DNA from: Grammothele lineata
Taxonomy: Eukaryota; Basidiomycota; Agaricomycetes; Polyporales; Polyporaceae
DNA: 64,000 nucleotides
Assembly (NCBI GenBank): GCA_002150815.3
Contig: NDFF03000402.1
Location: 1-64,000 of the forward strand
Direction of reading: 5' to 3'
Shown here: piece by piece, positions 58,652 through 64,000 of the stretch
Numbering within the stretch: the stretch's first letter is position 1
How the letters are laid out: each line of letters starts with the position of its first letter
Position numbers and translations under genes: made by a program
The notes under the pieces: model-generated
The model's database searches: none
The model's input: only the letters and a program-made list of their open reading frames with translations
Told to the model about the DNA's origin: nothing

Positions 58652-58928
58652 GTTGCACGAGCTCTACAGGTATTCCTCGGCTTACCAGCTATTATCAATA
58701 TAGCCTCCTCCACACAACGAATGTAGATCAGTATGAACAATCATCGAGATTGAAAGGGCAGGAAGATAGCTCTGAGTAAAGTCGCTTAAGATTGTTGTAG
58801 TGCTCGGTTCATGTTGTATAGTCACACTATTGATATCTCGTTTTGTCAATATCGTGGATGCTACCATCGTCTCGAATCTAAGGCGCATATCAAAACAGAT
58901 GGACGTGCCTCTGACTCGAGAAGGAAGG
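58652..58928. other. Intergenic region between the oxidase and tRNA-Arg
   Basis: AT-rich 3' UTR and spacer, with no exon recognised. Confidence 0.5.
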
Positions 58929-58933
58929 AAAAA
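58929..58933 (-). terminator. RNA polymerase III terminator of tRNA-Arg
   Basis: TTTTT on the minus strand begins 11 nt downstream of the tRNA 3' end, as expected for Pol III. Confidence 0.8.
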
Positions 58934-58943
58934 GGTATCCGCT

Positions 58944-59014
58944 ACCAACGACGGGGCTCGAACCCGCAACCCCCACCTTAGGAAGGTGGTGCGCTACCAT
59001 TGCGCCACGATGGC
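58944..59014 (-). tRNA. tRNA-Arg (anticodon CCT)
   Basis: A 71-nt cloverleaf on the minus strand without intron. D stem GCGC/GCGC; anticodon stem CCACC/GGTGG with loop TTCCTAA, so positions 34-36 are CCT, reading the Arg codon AGG; T stem GCGGG/CCCGT with loop TTCGAGC. The A box (TGGCGCAATGG) and B box (GGTTCGAGCC) fit the internal Pol III promoter. The acceptor stem GCCATCG/CGTTGGT has a G-U first pair and one U-U mismatch at position 5-68; the discriminator base is A. The gene is probably functional. Confidence 0.92.
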
Positions 59015-59229
59015 ACACACATTATCGGCTCATTGTAAGCTATGATGAGAACACCTATCGACCAACTTCAACTATTTGTTCCCCAGCACGATAATAGTAT
59101 ATATCGGCCCTTCCTCATCGTATTTGGAGAGGGTAGGATCAGGTAGCTAGTGTTGAGACTGGAAACATGGAAGCTTGGAGGGGTGCGTCACGGTCACGTG
59201 GTCTGACGCGTCGCTTGTGTTGGATTAAG

Positions 59230-62001
59230 ATGTCAACGTTTCAACGATCAACTCCTACGCGACTTTGCTCCTTCTTGCCTAGTGGCAAGCTCCTGACTGC
59301 TCCTCACCACTCCATTCCTGCGCGCCACTGCATTCGCGGCTGTGAACGCGTAGAACCTTGGTTTTATTCCGACATGGCCGCCATTCTTACCCCTACTCAC
59401 CTCACCGTTCTTGATCAGCACACACTCAAGCATCCTCCCGCAATCGTAGATCCCACATGCCCTTTGCCCCCTTTACCGAATCACGTTGCATGGTGTGCAG
59501 AGGTCAACACCGTATTTATCGCATCGTCCAGCAGTGGAATCATGCAGTACGATCTGGCCAGCGGCACACTACAAGACGTCTTGCGCACAGGCGACCAGGC
59601 GGAATCGTATGCTGCTCTATCCACGAAAGACCGGGGCGCCACTATCATATACGCAAGAGGACAGCAGGTGGTTATTCTCTCCGTATCCTCAGGGAAGGCT
59701 GTACACACATTTGAGACCCATAAAACCCCGGTTAGCTCTCTATCCCTATCGAACGACTCCTCCCTTCTCGCATCTACATCCGCGCATGCCATTCATGTCC
59801 ACAATCTCACACTCGCCTCTCACACCGTTCTCCGAGGTATTCCGGCTGGGAAGGATACAATCTCAGCTTGCGCCTTTCACCCCCATTCCCGCACTCGACT
59901 GCTAGTAGGATTGGGAGCTCAGTTGCTCGTATACGACACTACCCGCCCCTCTAGTCCTGTCAAGACGATTCCATTGGATAAAGATCAGAAGAATTGCGGC
60001 TACGTTGTCGCTATCACCTGCAGCCCGTTCAGCAAGACTCTTGTAGCGACTGCATGTAGCGGGGGACTGGTAGCTCTCATTGACCTGGAGAAGGAGAAAG
60101 CGTAGGTGGTATGCCGTTTGTCCATCTTCCATCATCCTAACCCTACCTCGTTTCAGCTTGTTCCGAGTCGTGACAATGCCTGCCCCTGTTACCTGCCTCT
60201 CTTTTTCCGCTGAGGGAGCGACGCTTTTCGCTGGAACGGAGAATGGCAAGTTCCTAGCGCTTGACCTACGTGCTCTCGACAAGCCACCCAAATCCATTAC
60301 TGTGAGTAAGAATGGCGACCAGATTATTGGTATCTCGGTACAGGTACGGATCGTTGTGCTCTAGGCGAGGTGCCGTCACTAACTGTGTTCATTAGAGAAA
60401 ACTCAAACCTGGTGAAGCTGTAGCGGCCAGGTCAGCGGGAGTTACCGCGACCAAGCCTTTGGTCCAACGCGATACGAATAAGGCTGCCCCGGCCACCCGT
60501 CGGGCAGGAACTACGGCAAGCTCTGATGCGGCGAAGAAGGCTGTCGAAGAGAAGGCTAGCGCTCGTACGAAGACAGCATCTCTGTCGTCCGGAACCCCAC
60601 GTCGGCCGACCACAATTCGGGCTGCATCTAATCCAGTCGCGAAGGTCTCTTCACCTGTGAGCAAAGCAACCTCGGGCGCGAAACGTTTGAATGCAGCCGC
60701 CGTCAAGTCTCCTATCGCTGGTCGGAGTGAAGCGCAGAGACGGGCGTTCTCGCCTCCTAAGTCGCCAATAACATCGGATGACAAGGGGGCGAATGACAAC
60801 GAAGGCGATCTCTCGGGTTTGTCTGTCCCACTTGCTGCCTGACCGTGGTTTCCTTGCTGACGTTCCTGGCTGGGCATTATCAGTCCGTGTAGAAAACCTG
60901 CTTGAGCTTCCCAGAGCAAAGGAACGCGTGATGACCGGCGTCGGCGAGAATGACGACGAAGATAGGCCTGTTTCTGCCGCCTCGAAGGTGCCCTCCGCCC
61001 TCTCCCGCCTCTCTACTCGGAACCAGGACGGCGACGCCGCCAAGCGCCGCGGTCTCACAAGCACAGAGTCTACCGCGTCGCATGCCCGCACGTCATCTAC
61101 AGGCGGCGACTCAGCCTCCACAGCCTTTCCACGCTCGCGATCGGCGTCCGCGGCGAGTGTGCCCGCGCGGGTAGGTACGTCGGTCACCGGGCCCTTGTCC
61201 GGCTCAGTGTCCCCGCCTGCCCCCGCAATGGAGCGCAGACGAGTGTCGGGCTCCTCAGCAGTGTCGCGTCGGACGACGCGCACGCCTAGTCCGGACCTCC
61301 CGGATATTGATGACGGCGGACCGGTGACACCCATACCCGCGTACAAGAGTAAGGGCAAGGAGCGCGCCGTGGCACCCTCGCTCGGCTCGCCAGAGGTCGA
61401 CGGGTGGGCGAAGGCGGACGACAAAGACGGCTACGGCAGAGCCGCTGCCAAAGCCCCGGCCAAGGACGGTAGGCGCGTCGGCTTCGCGGGCGACGGCGCG
61501 GACAGCGACAGCGAGCCGGAAAGCATCGTCCGGCGCGGGAGCGACCTCGGGCTCGACTCCGACTCCGACTTCGAACCCGGAGAGGAGCACCCCGCGAGCT
61601 CGGCGGCTGCGCGCCTGCCTCGGGCAGAGCTCGCGATGCAAGTCTCCCCGCGGCGCTCCTTCGCCGGCCCCAGCCCCGCACGCACCCGGGGGCCCGGCGC
61701 GTCGACCGCGTGGGCACCCGTGCCCTCGCCGCTGCGCGGGGGCGGGGGTGCCCCAGCATCGCCGCAGGCGCGGGCGGCGCAGGATATGTTGCAGGCGCTG
61801 CTGCGGGACGCGCTGCACGACTTTCGGCAGGAGACCAAGTCGGAGCTCGTCGGGCTGCACTTGGACCTCATCCGCATGGGCGGGAGCTGGCGGCGAGAGA
61901 TGCGGGACGCGATGGGCGAGTTCGCGGCGGAGATGCGGGAGCTGAGGGAGGAGAACCGGAGACTGAGGGAGGAGAATGAGCGGCTGCGGAGGGGCTATTA
62001 G
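59230..62001 (+). CDS. NEDD1-like WD40 protein (gamma-tubulin ring adaptor)
   Basis: WD-repeat protein like NEDD1, which recruits gamma-tubulin complexes to the spindle-pole body or centrosome. Four exons (59230-60101, 60157-60343, 60396-60816, 60884-62001) give 865 residues. The first 330 residues are a WD40 propeller (VAWCAEVNTVFIASSSSG, HKTPVSSLSLSNDSSLLAST, ISACAFHPHSRTRLLVGLG, VVAITCSPFSKTLVATACSG, VTCLSFSAEGATLFAGTENG). A long Ser/Pro/Arg-rich basic linker follows. The C-terminal 70 residues are a coiled coil (LLRDALHDFRQETKSELVGL, then ENRRLREENERLRRGY), the same arrangement and ending as human NEDD1 (ENKRLRAHF), where this region binds gamma-tubulin. An in-frame ATG at 59167 in good context (aacATGg) would add 21 residues. 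Confidence 0.85.
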
Positions 62002-62490
62002 GCGGGCTGCTTACGGGCAATGTCATTGATCGTGCAACGCGTTGTGGAGCCCGCGCGTTGACCGGGACGAACGTACAGAGCTTCGGCTAACCGGTTGCCT
62101 GTGGCAGCAGCTCTCTGTTCGTGCTATGTGTCTGATCATTGCGCTGGTGTGGAGAAAGTCTGTACCCTATGTTTATGCTACAATATTCTTCTATGGACTT
62201 CGTTCTACGCTCCTGTGCATAATACCTACTATTGGCACATCTACAATAAAATCAGTCGTTGTACAGCAAAGTAGCGAGAGGATAATAATCTCCATGCGTA
62301 AGTCCGAGTTCCGAGTATCGTCCATGGTACAAAGCGGCCGAAAGCAGATAGGACGACGCTGATAAAGAATAAGGCGTGATGAAAACGATGCGGAAAGTAG
62401 TCCAAGTACTGTAAGCTAGATAAAGATGAAAGAGGTAAAGTACATAAAATGAGGAAAGGAGACAAGCCCATCATGCACCGCAACGAGCCG
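62002..62490. other. Convergent intergenic region
   Basis: AT-rich spacer between the 3' ends of the NEDD1-like gene and the gene at 62491-63175. No exon or RNA gene was recognised. Confidence 0.5.
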
Positions 62491-63175
62491 TTATGGGCTC
62501 GGAGCAGGTGAAACCAATTCCTGTTCGCCTTCGAAGTCCTCGATGACGACGGCGGTGCTACCGATGCTGTCGACAAAGATGCCGTAGTAGCCGAGCCGCA
62601 GTCCGCGGTCGGCGAGTTGCTGATGCAGCCGGGCGTCCTCACGAAGGTCTTCGGCGCCCTCTTCATCCACAGCGATTTTGACGAACACGTTGCGAGGCGG
62701 GACGTGAACCGCTGGCGAGGTTGGCGCCATTATGGCGCCCCAGACGATGTACGTCGACTCGCGCCGGACAGGGCGGGTGATGAGGACGGAGACGTCACCA
62801 GAGACGGTCATGGAGAGTGATCGTATGGAGGAGAGGGTCGTCGAGCGGGAGACGGCGGTCGAGACTGACTTGCCGTTGCCGCGGCCGTATCTTGGCTGGG
62901 AGGTCGAGAGATGGAGGGGCTTGAAGCGGCTGAACCCCCTCGAGCGGAGGTTACCCCAGTCAAAGGCGAGGTGCAGCTCCTTGGGTTTGATCTGTGTGCA
63001 AGCACAATGAGTAAGGGGGTGAGAGCTGGGCGAGATCGTGACGTACAGAGACATCCATCAAAGAGAGTTGTTGTGCGACGTTGAATGGTTCGCTCATGTC
63101 CGCGCCCCTCCAGCTGAGGACGGAGTCAGGGGGAGCACCGTGGCGGGGACGGGGCGCGTGGACGGTGAGGGACAT
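62491..63175 (-). CDS. Unrecognised short protein
   Basis: Two exons (63175-63047, 62991-62491) give 209 residues with a GTACGT donor and CAG acceptor. Exon 1: MSLTVHAPRPRHGAPP, SMSEPF-like text, then NVAQQLSLMDVS. Exon 2 has KELHLAFDWGNLR, a Ser/Thr-rich stretch, MTVSGDVSVLITRPVRREST, NVFVKIAVDEEGAEDL, LHQQLADRGLRLGYYGIFVD and AVVIEDFEGEQELVSP. The segment FVKIA...E...H..L faintly resembles the first strands of a kinase-like fold (VK lysine, then a helix), but the protein is too short for a kinase. GC3 bias and the two-exon structure support a real gene. No family recognised. Confidence 0.55.
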
Positions 63176-63267
63176 GGGGAGGGGTCGGAAAGAAAAGGAC
63201 GAATTACGAGGCGGGCGAACGTTGGTGAGAATGGATGGGGAGCGGGGAGGGCGCGGCTAGACGAGGG

Positions 63268-63274
63268 TATATAT
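63268..63274 (-). promoter_or_regulatory. TATA box upstream of the short minus-strand gene
   Basis: The minus strand reads ccATATATAccc 93-100 bp upstream of the start at 63175. Confidence 0.4.
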
Positions 63275-63897
63275 GGAGCGGGCATGGCCGATGAGCTGCG
63301 CTGCAATGAACTCTGGTGAAGAAAGAGGAGTTCGCGTCTCGGAGAGCTGTGGCCGCGCCCAATTGCAGAGCCGCCTATGTCATCATCGCCTCTCATCTCG
63401 AGATCCGCACAGCGTCTTCCTTGGCCGGGCTAGACCCAATCTCAGTTAGTCGCCCGCACCACCTCTTCGTCACGTGGGATACGGAAGGTCGCCGGACCGG
63501 GATCCTCGAGGCGCCGGCCGGCTGCCTGGAGAGTTGGCAAGTGCTGCCACTCGGACTCGTGGCGAGTAGTATTCACCTGCTCTGCGGGACGGCAACAGTA
63601 CTGAACGACATTGTGTCAGGACGGGAGCGGCACGCCCATCGTCTGGATAACACGACAAACCAGAGCAGATCGACGAATCTCAACCCACATCGAACGAGCC
63701 AGGGACCAGGGTCGCCGACCGGCTTAGCGCTGCTGAGCGTTCCGTTGCTCATCGAGTCCGTCTCCGAGGCTCCGAGCTCGTCTGCTCTCTCCGTGACCGT
63801 GCCTTCGGGCTCGCGCAGCTATCGAGCTCTCTGCCCTCGCGCTCTCGTCTGTCTCTACTCGATCTTCTCGTCCGCATGCTCTTTCCTCGTCTCCGCC
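63275..63897. other. Divergent intergenic region at the right end
   Basis: No exon was recognised. The last 150 bp are C/T-rich, like a 5' leader of the gene starting at 63898. Confidence 0.45.
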
Positions 63898-64000
63898 ATG
63901 GCCTCGTCCTCTCAGCCAGTCCTTCCCCCAATTCCCTCTCCGCCGCCTCTCGATATACCTGCCCTCTCGCCTAATGCCCTCGCTACGGATTCCGCAACTG
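63898..64000 (+). CDS. 5' end of an unrecognised gene (partial)
   Basis: An ATG in good context (cgccATGGCC) opens a frame that stays open to the window edge and reads MASSSQPVLPPIPSPPPLDI, a Pro/Ser-rich N-terminus. A pyrimidine-rich leader precedes it. No family can be named from 34 codons; it could also be upstream noise. Confidence 0.4.
   Translation, partial: MASSSQPVLPPIPSPPPLDIPALSPNALATDSAT

Noticed and set aside
60651..61860. Long antisense frames over the NEDD1-like linker and tail
   Set aside because: GC-driven shadows; the sense frame continues through a family-typical coiled coil.
62491..63054. Protein kinase gene
   Set aside because: Only one VK-like strand can be seen; there is no HRD, DFG or room for a catalytic domain.
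1..64000. Biosynthetic cluster, CRISPR, mating-type locus or intact mobile element
   Set aside because: No synthase, regularly spaced repeat array, homeodomain or pheromone-receptor gene, transposase or reverse transcriptase motif was found on either strand.

Overview
The window is nuclear DNA from a filamentous basidiomycete, most likely a white-rot polypore or close relative. The signs are many short introns (mostly 45-75 bp) with GT-AG borders, GC-rich third codon positions, tightly packed genes on both strands, a secreted GH6 cellobiohydrolase with an N-terminal CBM1, and a glyoxal-oxidase-type copper radical oxidase. No bacterial operon, phage, CRISPR array or intact transposon was seen. 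Product names rest on recognisable family motifs read from conceptually spliced exons; no database search was possible.

Layout. 1-14 kb: the 3' end of an unrecognised gene; APC15 (+); a CWF19-like debranching cofactor (-); a secreted carboxylesterase (+); a NUDT19-like Nudix hydrolase with a peroxisomal C-terminus (-); the UBLCP1 proteasome/CTD-type phosphatase (-); then a 1.3 kb gene-poor stretch with a diverged direct repeat. 14-30 kb: CSN8 (-) and NECAP (+) from a shared promoter; the GH6 cellobiohydrolase (+); NFS1 cysteine desulfurase (-) divergent from an SR splicing factor (+); tubulin cofactor E (-) divergent from 3-hydroxyisobutyryl-CoA hydrolase (+). 30-45 kb: a 2 kb gene-poor gap; indoleamine 2,3-dioxygenase (+); RPA1 (+); a large unrecognised single-pass membrane protein (-); an insulinase-type M16 protease (-). 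45-64 kb: CKS1 (-) divergent from the meiotic helicase HFM1/MER3 (+); TIM54 (-) divergent from SNW1/Prp45 (+); a copper radical oxidase (+); tRNA-Arg(CCT) (-); NEDD1 (+); an unrecognised short gene (-); and the 5' end of a further gene (+).

How the genes relate. Most are conserved housekeeping genes: cell cycle (APC15, CKS1, CSN8), splicing (CWF19-like, SR protein, SNW1), replication and meiosis (RPA1, HFM1), microtubules (TBCE, NEDD1), and mitochondria (NFS1, HIBCH, TIM54, possibly the M16 protease). Two wood-decay enzymes are interspersed. There is no biosynthetic cluster. Repeated organisation by divergent pairs with 230-370 bp between start codons is the main architectural theme.

I found no convincing new multi-gene system. 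The most unusual features are at the level of gene structure: four very short exons (6, 10, 10 and 10 nt) in three genes, two GC-AG introns, cell-cycle-box-like promoter motifs upstream of RPA1 and between CKS1 and HFM1, a peroxisomal signal on the Nudix enzyme, and a large membrane protein of unknown function.
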